This document shows, one piece after another, positions 36,920-46,484 of a stretch of DNA of 64,000 nucleotides. A program made the translations under genes and the position numbers. How positions within the stretch are numbered: position 1 is the stretch's first letter; each line of letters starts with the position of its first letter. The stretch covers positions 3,286,001-3,350,000 of the forward strand of contig NZ_BAAAWN010000001.1 of the NCBI RefSeq assembly GCF_039535095.1, written 5' to 3'. Under the pieces are notes generated by a model that was given only the letters and a program-made list of their open reading frames with translations, was not told the DNA's origin and searched no databases. The stretch comes from Arthrobacter ramosus. GTDB lineage: Bacteria; Actinomycetota; Actinomycetes; Actinomycetales; Micrococcaceae.

Positions 36920-37327
36920 GTGCCCCGTTGGCAGGAACTACAGCCTATTCCAGCCCCATGGCAGCGCAGGGATGATGGCATCCTGCCGCTGTGGTGGGAT
37001 CGTCTGTGCACCGTGACAAGCCCGCAATCCGCGGCCCTTTATGCGGCCGGGCTCTTCACGGAGGACCGCCGCCGCCCGATTGCGCAATGGTTCAATCCGA
37101 CAAATGGCGCGGCCCTGCTCGTGGCTCCGGAGACTTCTCCCGAATGGCCTGTCCAACGCTTCGGAATCTTCTACGCACCCCCCGGCGGCGGATTCACCCG
37201 CGTCCACTCCGCCGCCCACGAATGGCACCCGCGGGAGCCGAGGACGCCGCCCACCGAGGACGACGCCTTCCAGTCCGCCGTGGCCGAAGCGGCGAGATTC
37301 CTGCAAGTCGAAATGGACTTCGTTTGA
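36920..37327 (+). CDS. Hypothetical protein
   Basis: 135 residues from GTG at 36920. Soluble, rich in tryptophan and proline; ALYAAGLFTEDRRRPIAQWF and ERFGIFYAPP-like segments are seen. Codon use is like the neighbouring core genes. No family recognised, no clear ribosome site, so the start is uncertain. Confidence 0.6.
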   Translation: MPRWQELQPIPAPWQRRDDGILPLWWDRLCTVTSPQSAALYAAGLFTEDRRRPIAQWFNPTNGAALLVAPETSPEWPVQRFGIFYAPPGGGFTRVHSAAHEWHPREPRTPPTEDDAFQSAVAEAARFLQVEMDFV

Positions 37328-37375
37328 CGACTTGGCTATGGGATTCTGCGCATTCGAAATGATTGCGCAAATCAG

Positions 37376-37974
37376 GGGTTATAGGACAAACGTGCGTATG
37401 GGAGGGGCTTGCTTCCCAGTGTTGACGGGTGAATTCCGGGATAGCTAAGCTTTGGAAGCCCAGGGTGGCCGGGGTGCTTGCATATCTCTGGAATGTCTGG
37501 TCTGCGGGGCCAGCCACGCCGGTGAACGCCGGGACGTCGGCCGACGCTCAGAGCTCGAGGCGTTCCTTGGCTGGCTGATGGGCACCTCCAATCAGTCTTC
37601 GCTCACCTCGTTCGGCGCCGCCCGGTCATTCCGCCGCCGCATGGCCTAGTGCTGGAACGTTGCCCCGCGGATCCCGGTGCCGGGGAGGTCCATGACCAGA
37701 TCCAGGTCGACGGGATCTACGTCGGTTCGTGGTGCTGCCTGATCGCCGTTGTCGCCTTGCAATGGCTTCCCGTAAGCGAAGCTGGTTCGACGATCTATGG
37801 ACACCGTCGGATTCTGCTGGATCATTCTCTTCGCCGAAGTTGCCGGTCCCGTGATTCCGCGGGCCCGGAATTTATCCATTCGAATGATTGAGCAGAATCC
37901 GACATCCGAGCGAAGACGATCCCGGGACGAACATGACGCGCCCGGGATTTACGCACGTTTTGTCCTAATAACCG
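37376..37974 (+). mobile_element. Deleted IS1249-like (IS256-superfamily) element
   Basis: GGGTTATAGGACAAACGTGCGT (starting 37376) and the complement at 37951-37974 form imperfect terminal inverted repeats (two 1-base indels). The element is flanked by a 9-bp direct repeat GCAAATCAG (37367-37375 and 37975-37983). Only 599 bp remain, so most of the transposase is deleted. Inside lies another 22-bp inverted repeat, 37806-37827 with 37882-37903. Confidence 0.75.
37452..37780 (+). pseudogene. IS1249-like transposase remnant
   Basis: The first frame has LECLVCGASHAGERRDVGRR, ELEAFLGWLMG and RSFRRRMA, then TAG where relatives read tryptophan, then CWNV. A frame change follows to GEVHDQIQVDGIYVGSWCCL, the segment around the first catalytic Asp. 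The rest of the catalytic domain is gone. Confidence 0.65.
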
Positions 37975-37995
37975 GCAAATCAGGCAAACCGAGGC

Positions 37996-38036
37996 AAAAA
38001 AACAGGTCCCGCACCAATAAAATCGGTGCGGGACCT
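37996..38036 (-). terminator. Terminator downstream of tRNA-Asn 1
   Basis: On the minus strand GGTCCCGCACC pairs with GGTGCGGGACC and is followed by TGTTTTTTT. It ends transcription of the tRNA-Asn immediately to its right. Confidence 0.85.
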
Positions 38037-38040
38037 TTGC

Positions 38041-38122
38041 GCTCCTCCGACTGGACTTGAACCAGTAACCCTTCGATTAACAGTCGAATGCTCTGCCAAT
38101 TGAGCTACGGAGGAATGAAGCG
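38041..38122. repeat. 82-bp direct repeat containing tRNA-Asn, left copy
   Basis: Identical base for base to 53345-53426. It covers the whole tRNA gene plus 1 bp beyond its 3' end and 8 bp beyond its 5' end; sequence on both sides diverges, with only loose similarity on the right. Confidence 0.9.
38042..38114 (-). tRNA. tRNA-Asn (GUU), copy 1
   Basis: 73 nt; acceptor TCCTCCG pairs with CGGAGGA, D-arm TAGCTCAATTGGCAGAGCA, anticodon loop CTGTTAA (GUU), T-arm CTGGTTCAAGTCCAG, discriminator G. No encoded CCA. Identical to the copy at 53346-53418. Confidence 0.95.
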
Positions 38123-38321
38123 GTTATGACTTTAGCAAAGGTTTTGCCTCAAGTGAAATCGAGCCCCGGGCACTGTGGGAAGGGCAGCAGAATACCCCTC
38201 CCGGGTATCACCAATGCTGCGGAGCCCACGCCCTCACCGAGGATAGGATGGTCCGGCGCGCCTGAGGCGCGCACGTGGCTCGTACGAAGCGCATCCCTGG
38301 CGCGAAGGAACAGAAGGAAGC

Positions 38322-39092
38322 ATGTCGAAGAACTGGTCAGCCGAGGAAAACGTGAAGGAAGTTGCCGAGGACGTCTTTTTCGTCCAAGGCCCGGCCGTCA
38401 ACTGGACCATCCTCAAGCGGGGCAAGGAATTCACCCTCATTGACACGGGCTATCCCGGGAACTGGCCATTGCTCCAATCAAGCATGAATTTCCTTGGACT
38501 GGCCACGGAAAATGCTGCCGGAGTTCTCCTGACGCATGGTCACTCCGATCACATCGGCAATGCCGCGAGAATATCCGCAATGGGCATTCCGGTATTTGCG
38601 TCCCATGCGGAGCTGCCAAACATCCGCCGGGAGGTCCTCGAGCAAGTCACCGTGAAGGATCTTGGTTTGCGGATCCTCCGCCCGAGGGTCGGCGCGTGGG
38701 CCGTACACGCCATCCGATCCGGGGGCTTGTCCGACGTCGCGGTCCCGGGTGTCGTTGCGATGACCCAGGACATTCTGGACGCGCTCCCGGGATCTCCCCG
38801 GATCATTGCCACTGGCGGGCACACCAGCGGCCATGTGTCCTTCTTCGTCCCTTCAGCCAAGGCAGTCGTGACCGGGGATGCACTCGTCACTGGCCACGCC
38901 GTCAGTCCGGTTTGCGGTCCGCAGCTGTTGCCCGCTGTCTTCCATCACCGCCCGTCGGAGACCTTGGCCAGCGTTGAGGTGCTTAGGCAATTGGGCGCTG
39001 AGATGATCCTGCCGGGTCATGGGCCTGTGGTGAGCGGGCTCGACGGGACAATTGAGCTCGTCTCTGACGGAAGGTACTCCCCTTTCGCTTGA
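38322..39092 (+). CDS. Metallo-beta-lactamase-fold hydrolase
   Basis: 256 residues with the metal motif LTHGHSDHIG (HxHxDH) near residue 72, a later TGGHTSGHVSFFV and GDALVTGHAV, and LPGHGPVVSG near the end, which complete a two-metal site. AAGGAAG stands just before ATG at 38322. Family members hydrolyse thioesters, lactones or other esters; the substrate cannot be told. It stands alone. Confidence 0.85.
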   Translation: MSKNWSAEENVKEVAEDVFFVQGPAVNWTILKRGKEFTLIDTGYPGNWPLLQSSMNFLGLATENAAGVLLTHGHSDHIGNAARISAMGIPVFASHAELPNIRREVLEQVTVKDLGLRILRPRVGAWAVHAIRSGGLSDVAVPGVVAMTQDILDALPGSPRIIATGGHTSGHVSFFVPSAKAVVTGDALVTGHAVSPVCGPQLLPAVFHHRPSETLASVEVLRQLGAEMILPGHGPVVSGLDGTIELVSDGRYSPFA

Positions 39093-39255
39093 ATCGACAG
39101 TCTTCCGGCCGGGTACGTGTATCGGAGCCTGAGTGGAGAGAGCGGGAGACCGGTTCCAAAACGGGTACCACCCACTCTTAACCCGTGCGGTGCATAGCCA
39201 ATAGGCTCCGGACCTGGGGATTCTGACCCGGTCTGTTCAGAAAAAGGGGAAGCCG

Positions 39256-42200
39256 ATGCGGCTCCTGACCATACTGTTCCGGCGGCGCACGTGGTTCCGC
39301 TGGGCCACGGCCGCGTCCGTGCTGTTTTTGCTTGGCTACTCCGCTGTCTACTTAGGGCCCCCTGCGCGGGCGGCAGTGCCGAAAACAATCATCAGCCTGA
39401 CCTTCGACGACGGCAATGCCGATCAGCTCCCGGCCGAACAGTTACTGAAGTCACTCGGATTGCACGGCACCTTCTTCATTACGACCAGCTGGATCGATAA
39501 TCCGTCATGGCTCACCCGAGCCAACCTGAACAGCATCGCTGCGGACGGCAACGAGATCGGTGGCCACACCATCACCCACCCGGACCTCACCACGTTGTCC
39601 ACGTCGGCCGCAACTAACGAGGTTTGCGGCGGGCGTACAACGCTTGCCAGTTGGGGGTTCAACGCCACCGATTTCGCCTATCCCTTCGCCGCCGAAAACT
39701 CTTCCGTCGAGCAAATCGTGAAGAATTGCGGTTTTGCCAGTGCGCGCAATTTGGGTGACATCCGTTCGCCCGCGAGCTGCTCTGGCTGCCCCTTCGCGGA
39801 AACCCTTCCGCCGGCCAATCCATACAACACCGCGGCACCGGATGAAGTCGACAGCACGTGGACGCTGCAGAACCTGGAGGACCTGGTTACCAACGCGGAA
39901 CCGGGAGGGGGCTGGGTCCAGCTGACCTTCCACCACATCGCCGTCGGGACAGATCCCACTTTGACCATCGATCCCAATCTCTTCAAGACTTTTGTCACGT
40001 GGCTGGCTGCGAGAACGGCCAACGGAACCACGTCCGTTCAAACGGTCGCCCAGGCCCTGGGCAATGTGCCCAACCAGCCCCCTGTAGCCGCCTTCACATC
40101 CTCGACGGCGGGTCTCACAGCCACGTTTGACGGTTCGACGTCGACCGATCCGAACGGGACTGTGGCCTCTTACAGCTGGGACTTCGGCGACGGCTCCCCG
40201 GCGGGCACCGGCGTGAAGCCTTCGCACACCTACGCCGCGGCGGGAACGTACCAAGTGAAGCTGACGGTGACCGATAACTCCGGCCTCACAGGGACCGTCA
40301 CGCACGCGGTACCTGTAGCTGCCGCCGCGACCGCGCCTGCGGCTCCCACAGGGGTGGGCGCGACGGCGGGGAACGCGTCGGCGGTGGTGTCGTGGACGGC
40401 TCCGGCCAACGGCGGGTCCCCGATCACCTCGTATGCCGTGACGCCTTCCACCGGCGGCACGGCCCTGGCCCCGGTGACGGTGTCCGGTAATCCGCCTGCG
40501 ACGACGGCGACGGTCACCGGGCTGAGCAACGGCACGGCCTACACGTTCACCGTCACGGCCTCGAACGCCGTCGGGACGTCCGTTGCTTCGGCCGCGTCCC
40601 CGCCCGTCACCCCGACGGCCCCAACAGTTCCGGGGACTCCGACAGGCGTGAGCGCGACGGCGGGCAACGCTTCCGCGGTGGTGTCCTGGACGGCTCCGGC
40701 CAACGGCGGTTCCCCGATCACCTCCTACGCCGTGACGCCTTCGTCCGGTGGCACGGCTTTGGCTCCGGTGACGGTCTCCGGAAATCCGCCCTCGACGACG
40801 GCGACCGTCACCGGACTGAGCAACGGCACGGCCTACACCTTCACCGTCACGGCCACCAACGCTGTGGGGACGTCTGCGCCGTCCGCCGCGTCGGCCCCGG
40901 TCACGCCCACGGCGCCGGTTCCCGGCGTCACCAACGGCGGGTTCGAATCCGGGCTCACGTCCTGGACCACCGGCGGCGTCAAGGCCCCCGTGGCCTCCAC
41001 CACCGCGCACACCGGCACCGGCTCCGCGCTCCTGGGCCTGGCATCCGGGGCCGAACCCCTCGGGGACAGCAGCCTGGCCCAGACCATCACCATGCCCGCC
41101 GCCGGGACCTCCACCCTGTCCTTCTGGTACCAACCGCACACCGCCGACGAGACCTGCACCAGCACCGCCTGCCGCTACGACTGGATGGAAGCACAAGTCC
41201 GCACCACCAGCGGCACGGTCCTGGCCAGCCTGTTCAAGCTCTGCAACAACAACGGCACCTGGACCCAGCTCAGCGCCAACCTCTCCGCCTACAACGGGCA
41301 GGCCATCTTGCTCTGGTTCAACGTCCACCTCGACGGTTCCAGCCCGGCGGATGACACCTGGATGTACCTCGACGACGTCACCCTGACCAACAGCCAGACA
41401 ACCCCCACGGCACCGGCGGCCCCGACCGGGGTCACCGCGACCGCGGGGAACGCCTCCGCCACCGTGTCCTGGACCGCCCCGGCCAACGGCGGCTCCCCGA
41501 TCACCTCCTACGCCATCACCCCGCACGCCGGTGCCACGACCCTGGCCCCGGTCACCGTCACCGGGAACCCGCCCGCCACGACCGCGAACATCACCGGGCT
41601 CAGCAACGGCACCGCCTACACCTTCACCGTCACCGCCACCAACGCCATCGGCACCTCACCGGCCTCCACGGCATCGGCACCGGTCACCCCCACCGCAGCC
41701 GCGACGGCACCCGCCGCCCCCACCGGGGTCACCGCGACGGCGGGCAACGCCTCCGCGACCGTGTCCTGGACCGCCCCGGCCAACGGCGGCTCCCCGATCA
41801 CCTCCTACGCCATCACCCCGCACGCCGGAACCACGACCCTGGCCCCGGTCACCGTCACCGGGAACCCGCCCGCCACCAGCACCAACGTGACAGGGCTCAG
41901 CAACGGCACCGCCTACACCTTCACCGTCACCGCCACCAACGCCATCGGCACCTCACCGGCCTCCGCGGCCTCGGCGCCGGTCACCCCCACGGGAACCACC
42001 ACCTCGACCATCACCAACGGCGGCTTCGAATCCGGGCTCAGCTCCTGGATCACCGGCGGCGTCAAGGCACCCGTGGCCTCCACCATCGCCCACACCGGCA
42101 CCGGCTCCGCGCTCCTGGGCCTGGCATCCGGGGCAGAACCCCTCGGAGACAGCAGCCTGTCCCAGACCATCACCGTCCCCGCCACCGGAACCACCACCCT

Positions 42201-42480
42201 GTCCTTCTGGTACCAGCCCCACAGCCAGGAAGACCCCTGCACCGGAAATGCCTGCCCGTACGACTGGATGGAAGCACAAGTCCGCACCACCACCGGCACC
42301 ACCCTGGGAAGCCTCTTCAAACTCTGCAACAACAACGGCACCTGGACCCAGCTCACCGCCGACCTCATCGCCTACAAAGGCCAGACCATCACCCTCTGGT
42401 TCAACGTCCACCTCGACGGCTCCACCCCCGCCGACGACACCTGGATGTACCTCGACGACGTCACCCTCACCAACGGGTAA
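39256..42480 (+). CDS. Secreted NodB-type polysaccharide deacetylase with PKD, FN3 and carbohydrate-binding modules
   Basis: 1,074 residues. A signal anchor (residues 1-40) leads to a NodB domain (about 45-275) with TFDDG and the HTITHPDL zinc histidines, which removes acetyl groups from chitin-like or cell-wall glycans. A PKD domain (about 278-355, TSTDPNGTVASYSWDFGDG) follows, then two FN3 domains, a jelly-roll module starting NGGFESGLTSWTTGG, two more FN3 domains and a second jelly-roll module (NGGFESGLSSWITGG). The FN3-FN3-module block is duplicated. ATG at 39256 has AGGGGA upstream. No sortase motif is visible. The protein probably acts outside the cell on glycans, as a plausible partner of the surface genes nearby. 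Confidence 0.88.
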   Translation: MRLLTILFRRRTWFRWATAASVLFLLGYSAVYLGPPARAAVPKTIISLTFDDGNADQLPAEQLLKSLGLHGTFFITTSWIDNPSWLTRANLNSIAADGNEIGGHTITHPDLTTLSTSAATNEVCGGRTTLASWGFNATDFAYPFAAENSSVEQIVKNCGFASARNLGDIRSPASCSGCPFAETLPPANPYNTAAPDEVDSTWTLQNLEDLVTNAEPGGGWVQLTFHHIAVGTDPTLTIDPNLFKTFVTWLAARTANGTTSVQTVAQALGNVPNQPPVAAFTSSTAGLTATFDGSTSTDPNGTVASYSWDFGDGSPAGTGVKPSHTYAAAGTYQVKLTVTDNSGLTGTVTHAVPVAAAATAPAAPTGVGATAGNASAVVSWTAPANGGSPITSYAVTPSTGGTALAPVTVSGNPPATTATVTGLSNGTAYTFTVTASNAVGTSVASAASPPVTPTAPTVPGTPTGVSATAGNASAVVSWTAPANGGSPITSYAVTPSSGGTALAPVTVSGNPPSTTATVTGLSNGTAYTFTVTATNAVGTSAPSAASAPVTPTAPVPGVTNGGFESGLTSWTTGGVKAPVASTTAHTGTGSALLGLASGAEPLGDSSLAQTITMPAAGTSTLSFWYQPHTADETCTSTACRYDWMEAQVRTTSGTVLASLFKLCNNNGTWTQLSANLSAYNGQAILLWFNVHLDGSSPADDTWMYLDDVTLTNSQTTPTAPAAPTGVTATAGNASATVSWTAPANGGSPITSYAITPHAGATTLAPVTVTGNPPATTANITGLSNGTAYTFTVTATNAIGTSPASTASAPVTPTAAATAPAAPTGVTATAGNASATVSWTAPANGGSPITSYAITPHAGTTTLAPVTVTGNPPATSTNVTGLSNGTAYTFTVTATNAIGTSPASAASAPVTPTGTTTSTITNGGFESGLSSWITGGVKAPVASTIAHTGTGSALLGLASGAEPLGDSSLSQTITVPATGTTTLSFWYQPHSQEDPCTGNACPYDWMEAQVRTTTGTTLGSLFKLCNNNGTWTQLTADLIAYKGQTITLWFNVHLDGSTPADDTWMYLDDVTLTNG
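40340..42477 (+). repeat. Tandem duplication of an FN3-FN3-jelly-roll coding block
   Basis: A unit of about 1.07 kb (from about 40340) recurs from about 41410, with the jelly-roll portions 40920-41395 and 42003-42477 nearly identical. The individual FN3 repeats are also close to each other in sequence. Confidence 0.8.
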
Positions 42481-42607
42481 ATGCACCAGACGCCAAGATC
42501 CCTGCCCTCTACTGAGGTCGGGGATTTCGGGTAACCGCTCGGCGCCCTGCTGGTCCGGGCTGGATTACACGTTCAAGCCCGGGCCGCCCCACTGAGTGTC
42601 GGACCCT

Positions 42608-44704
42608 TCACGTCAGCCAGGCCGTGACTTGGTCAGCCGGCATTGCCTTACTCCAGAGGTAGCCCTGGGCATGGTGGACGCCGAGGCGTCGAAGTTCGGC
42701 GAGTTGATTGGGAGTTTCGACTCCTTCCGCGATCACAATCAGGTCGAGGGTGCGTGCCATGCCTAAGATGAGTTCGATGATGGAGGCCCTCTGCGGGTCC
42801 GTGTCGAGTACCTCAATAAAGGACCGGTCGATCTTCAGGGTGCGGGCGGACATCCATTGAATGTAGCTCAATGAGGAATAGCCGGTGCCGAAGTCGTCGA
42901 TGGAAAGCCCGACACCGAGGTCGTGCAGCCTGTGGAGGGTCTCCGATGGAAGCTCAGGTTGCTCCATCAACACGGTTTCGGTGATCTCCAGGTTCACCGC
43001 CGCTGGATCGATGCCCGCCGCCAGAGCCGCTGTGTGCACGATGTCCGGGAAGTCGGGGGTCACGAGCTGGCGGGCGGAAATGTTCACTGCGGCCCAGAGG
43101 TTCCCGGCTCCCGGAACATTGGAGCGCCACCGCTGGACCTGGGCCAATGCCTCGTTGAGCACCCAGGTTCCGATTGGAACAATGAGGCCTGTCTCCTCGG
43201 CGATGGGGATGAACGTGTCCGGCATGATCAGTCCGTGTTCACGATGACGCCAGCGCAAGAGGGCCTCAAACCCGACCGCTTGTTCCGCATCCAGTTCAAT
43301 GATGGGTTGGTATTCCAGGAAAAGTTCATCCCGTTCCAAGGCCACGCGCAGGTCGGATTGCAGGTCCAGGCGCCCGGCTGCCTGCCCGGTTGTGCGAGAG
43401 TCATAGACCACGGAGCCGTCTCCACCGGCGGCCTTAGCTTCATACATGGCCGTGTCCGCGCCGTGCAGCAACGATTCCGCAGTGTCTCCCGGGCCCGAGA
43501 CGGCGATCCCGACACTGACGTTCAGGAAGATCCTTCGTCCTTCAATATTAAACGGCTGCCGGGTCGCCATCCTGATGCGTTCCGCAGCCGCTGCGGCGTC
43601 GCGGGTACCCAGGTTCTCGCAAACGATGACGAATTCGTCGCCGCCGAATCGGCCCACGGTATCGCCCGGTCGGACGGCAGTTCGGAGCCGTTCGCCGAGG
43701 AGGATCAAGAGAGCGTCCCCGGCCGTGTGCCCGATGCCATCATTGACGAGCTTGAATCGGTCGACATCCACGAACATCACCACTACCCGCCGGGATGCCC
43801 GCCCCAGGAAGCCCCGGAGCACATCGATGAGCAGATATCTGTTCGGCAGGCCCGTCAACGCGTCGTGGCGGGCCTGCCATTCAAGAACCTGTTCGGCGTC
43901 TTTACGGTCAGTGATGTCCATGACCGTGGCTAGGAAACGCAACGGCGCCCCGCTGGTGGCGTCATGGGTCATTCTGGCTTGGGACTGCATCCACCGAAGC
44001 TCACCGTCGGCCCTCATGATGCGAAACTCGTACTCAACACGCTTCGTGCCTGAGTCAAGCGCCCGCCGCGCGGCCTCGATCACCTCCAGGTCCTCAGGAT
44101 GGACCAGCGCCAGGGACTGTTTCCGTGAGACCAGTTCGCCCGGGGCCAGTCCGTAGATCCGGGCATATTCATCTGAGTGCGACCACCGGTCCGAAACGAT
44201 GTCGTGTTCAACGCTGCCCATGTGAACCATTTCTTGGGCGGCGATAAGGCGTTCAAGTTCGGCTGCGGCCACCTGCAGACGTTTCAGCTCAGCGATGTCC
44301 CGAGTTATTTCCGTGGACACGGCCACCGCCGCGACCGTCATGGCACCTGTGCCTCGGACAGGACTGACCGTGGCATACACCGTGAACCCGCGTCCCGTTC
44401 GGTGCTGCATCCAGAACTCACCTGCCCAGCCTTGGCCCGCGGCGATCCCGTCCGTGATCTCCTGCATGGTCGCTGCCTGTCCCGGTACGTCCAGGCTGGC
44501 GATGATCCCAAGATCGGTGATTTTCCGACCGAGGACCTCCGTGGACCGGAACCCGTAAAGCCGCTCGGAGGCTTGGTTCCAATAGATCACCCGCCAGATG
44601 TCATCGAGTCCGATAACCGACTGCTCGATTTCCTCCAGCAGCAGCGACTGCATCACCAGATCATCTTGCTTCATTACAGGCATTGCCCCCGGCCCTGCCA
44701 ACAT
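42608..44704 (-). CDS. PAS-PAS-GGDEF-EAL cyclic-di-GMP enzyme
   Basis: 698 residues without membrane segments: PAS about 25-135, PAS plus PAC about 155-270, GGDEF about 280-440, EAL about 450-695. The cyclase motif GGDEF is intact and the inhibitory site RPGD stands five residues before it. The phosphodiesterase part keeps EALLRW, DDFGTGYSS and IAEGVETPNQ, so both activities are possible. AGGGGA precedes ATG at 44704. The PAS domains would sense a cofactor-bound signal. Its position between glycan and surface genes suggests control of adhesion or envelope state, by inference. Confidence 0.92.
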   Translation of the reverse strand: MLAGPGAMPVMKQDDLVMQSLLLEEIEQSVIGLDDIWRVIYWNQASERLYGFRSTEVLGRKITDLGIIASLDVPGQAATMQEITDGIAAGQGWAGEFWMQHRTGRGFTVYATVSPVRGTGAMTVAAVAVSTEITRDIAELKRLQVAAAELERLIAAQEMVHMGSVEHDIVSDRWSHSDEYARIYGLAPGELVSRKQSLALVHPEDLEVIEAARRALDSGTKRVEYEFRIMRADGELRWMQSQARMTHDATSGAPLRFLATVMDITDRKDAEQVLEWQARHDALTGLPNRYLLIDVLRGFLGRASRRVVVMFVDVDRFKLVNDGIGHTAGDALLILLGERLRTAVRPGDTVGRFGGDEFVIVCENLGTRDAAAAAERIRMATRQPFNIEGRRIFLNVSVGIAVSGPGDTAESLLHGADTAMYEAKAAGGDGSVVYDSRTTGQAAGRLDLQSDLRVALERDELFLEYQPIIELDAEQAVGFEALLRWRHREHGLIMPDTFIPIAEETGLIVPIGTWVLNEALAQVQRWRSNVPGAGNLWAAVNISARQLVTPDFPDIVHTAALAAGIDPAAVNLEITETVLMEQPELPSETLHRLHDLGVGLSIDDFGTGYSSLSYIQWMSARTLKIDRSFIEVLDTDPQRASIIELILGMARTLDLIVIAEGVETPNQLAELRRLGVHHAQGYLWSKAMPADQVTAWLT

Positions 44705-44740
44705 CCGGAGTCCCCTGGAAGTGCCAGAAGGTTGTGAGCG

Positions 44741-45751
44741 TCAACGTACAGCCGACTGCGGGGCTTCTCGTTCATTTGCCGAGACCTGGGCGATGGCGCG
44801 GCGGGCTCTACGGACAAAGCGGACCATCCGCCAGGAACCATAGAGGGCCGCTAGGACGACGAGCAGTCCGGTGATGATGAGTAGCCATGGGGCGTAGTTG
44901 ATGGTGGTCTCCGCATGCCCGGTGCCGGCCTCGGAGGTGATGGTTGCTTCCGCGTTGCCGGCCTGGATGAGGGGTGCCTGAATCAGCTTGGCGTGCAGAT
45001 CGAGATTTGCTCCGGGGAGCATGCTTTCGGGGGTGTCGAATGCGAGTTGGGTGTTCGCTCCGACCCAGCCGCTGATATCGAGCTTGGCGGAGGGGTGCAG
45101 GATGGTGTTGCCCGTGTTCTTCAGGGGCAAGGTGAATGTGAGCGCGTCCCCGCTCTGCTGCCAACTCATATCGCCGTGCTGAAGGGACTTGACGGCGGTG
45201 CCGGCGACGTTGAGATAGATGCGCACGCCCTGGCGCTGGATGACGTCCAAGCGGACGGCCGTATCTCCGTTGACTTTGGTCGTTTGGCCCTGGACCGGGG
45301 GGCTTTGGATGATCAGCCCACCGGCGTAGTCGCCCGGCGGGGTGCCGACGGGCACGCTGATCCGGAAGGGGACTGTAAGGTCCGAGTTCGCCGGCACTGT
45401 GATGTGATCAGCGTTCAATTGCGCCCAGGCTCCGACGCCGGAGCGGGCGTCGGACTGGGCGGCCAGCGCGAAGGTCCCCTGCGGTGTGCTGGTTCCATCT
45501 ACCGGATAGTCCAGCAATGTCATCGGGGACTGCGAATGGTTGGTTACTATCGCTGTAGCGTCCAAGGCTGCCCCCGGAAACAGGGAGAAGTGGAAGAAAT
45601 CTGCTTCGTTCGCGGGGCGGATTCCCAGAGCCCCGTTGTCGACCGCCACTGCCGGTCCAGAGTTGGCGAGCAGGGCAACGGCCAGCGCCGCTGTCATCAT
45701 GGCTGTGCGCAGAGGCCGGCGCGGCCGGGGACCTTGTAGTGGGTCATTCAC
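44741..45751 (-). CDS. DUF916-like WxL-interacting surface protein
   Basis: 336 residues: signal peptide (RTAMMTAALAVALLANSGP), an immunoglobulin-like domain of the DUF916 type with SLFPGAALDATAIVTNHSQS and a LPLKNTGNTILHPSA-like second domain, then one helix LLIITGLLVVLAALYGSW and a basic cytoplasmic tail. In Firmicutes such proteins hold WxL proteins at the cell wall. GTG at 45751 is chosen because AAGGA lies seven bases before it. A WxL-like gene stands upstream, 155 bp away, which supports the pairing. Confidence 0.75.
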   Translation of the reverse strand: MNDPLQGPRPRRPLRTAMMTAALAVALLANSGPAVAVDNGALGIRPANEADFFHFSLFPGAALDATAIVTNHSQSPMTLLDYPVDGTSTPQGTFALAAQSDARSGVGAWAQLNADHITVPANSDLTVPFRISVPVGTPPGDYAGGLIIQSPPVQGQTTKVNGDTAVRLDVIQRQGVRIYLNVAGTAVKSLQHGDMSWQQSGDALTFTLPLKNTGNTILHPSAKLDISGWVGANTQLAFDTPESMLPGANLDLHAKLIQAPLIQAGNAEATITSEAGTGHAETTINYAPWLLIITGLLVVLAALYGSWRMVRFVRRARRAIAQVSANEREAPQSAVR

Positions 45752-45905
45752 GGGGAAGTCCTTGCTAGGGCGATCGGATTGCTGGGTTTCGTCATGGGAA
45801 CGCGGCGCGGCGGGGAGTTTCATGGTCCGTCCGGGATGGCGTGCAGCCCGTCGACCGCCAGCCTTCAGGGCTGAACAGTCGGCGGGCCGCACTGTGCTCA
45901 TGCTG

Positions 45906-46484
45906 TCAGGAGATGGTGTAAGTAAGGGTCGAGACGTAGGGCAGCAAAGCAGTGGATCCGACCGCGCCGAAATAATTCGACCGGAAGGCATTGGCGGGGA
46001 CGACAAGGCTGTACGTGGGCGTCAGCGCGTAGATTCCTTTGTTGGTACCCAACGACGAAACGAGGGACTGGGCCGACCCGGACATCGCCAGGGCAGGTGC
46101 GGTTATGCCGGAAGCAGCATCAGCACCGATGCCGGCAGTGACCGTCCCCGGGGTGATGGTCAGGTCGCCGACCGGAATGGTGCGGGCTGTTGTTTCAACG
46201 GTCCCGGCAGCGCTGGTGGGGACGGTGGCGGTGACCGAAAGCGACCAGGCCGCACCGGTGCCGCGTGTGTCGGAAATGCTCCACGGTGAAGACGAGGTAC
46301 CCGTGGCTGTTTGGGTGGCCCCGGTCAGGGTGACGCCCGTCAGGGTAGCGCCCGCGGTGGTCGAGGTCAGGGCCCCGCCGGAAACGGTCGAGTCCGCGGT
46401 GTCTGCCGTCGCTGCCGGGAGTGCGGCGCTGAGCAGGATTCCGGCGGCGACAAGGATGCCTGCGGCCTTGAGGATTTTGCGCAT
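45906..46484 (-). CDS. Secreted WxL-like surface protein
   Basis: 192 residues. Signal peptide MRKILKAAGILVAAGILLSA, then threonine- and serine-rich beta sequence. TGAAWSLSVTATV carries the W-x-L motif and the chain ends LPYVSTLTYTIS, as WxL domains do. ATG at 46484 has GGAGA upstream. The domain binds peptidoglycan non-covalently in Firmicutes; here the partner is presumably the DUF916-like protein encoded next. Confidence 0.72.
   Translation of the reverse strand: MRKILKAAGILVAAGILLSAALPAATADTADSTVSGGALTSTTAGATLTGVTLTGATQTATGTSSSPWSISDTRGTGAAWSLSVTATVPTSAAGTVETTARTIPVGDLTITPGTVTAGIGADAASGITAPALAMSGSAQSLVSSLGTNKGIYALTPTYSLVVPANAFRSNYFGAVGSTALLPYVSTLTYTIS

Noticed and set aside
39505..41526. 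673-codon minus-strand frame opposite the deacetylase
   Set aside because: Composition is a GC-rich shadow (Gly/Arg/Val) of the FN3 region; no domain and no ribosome site.
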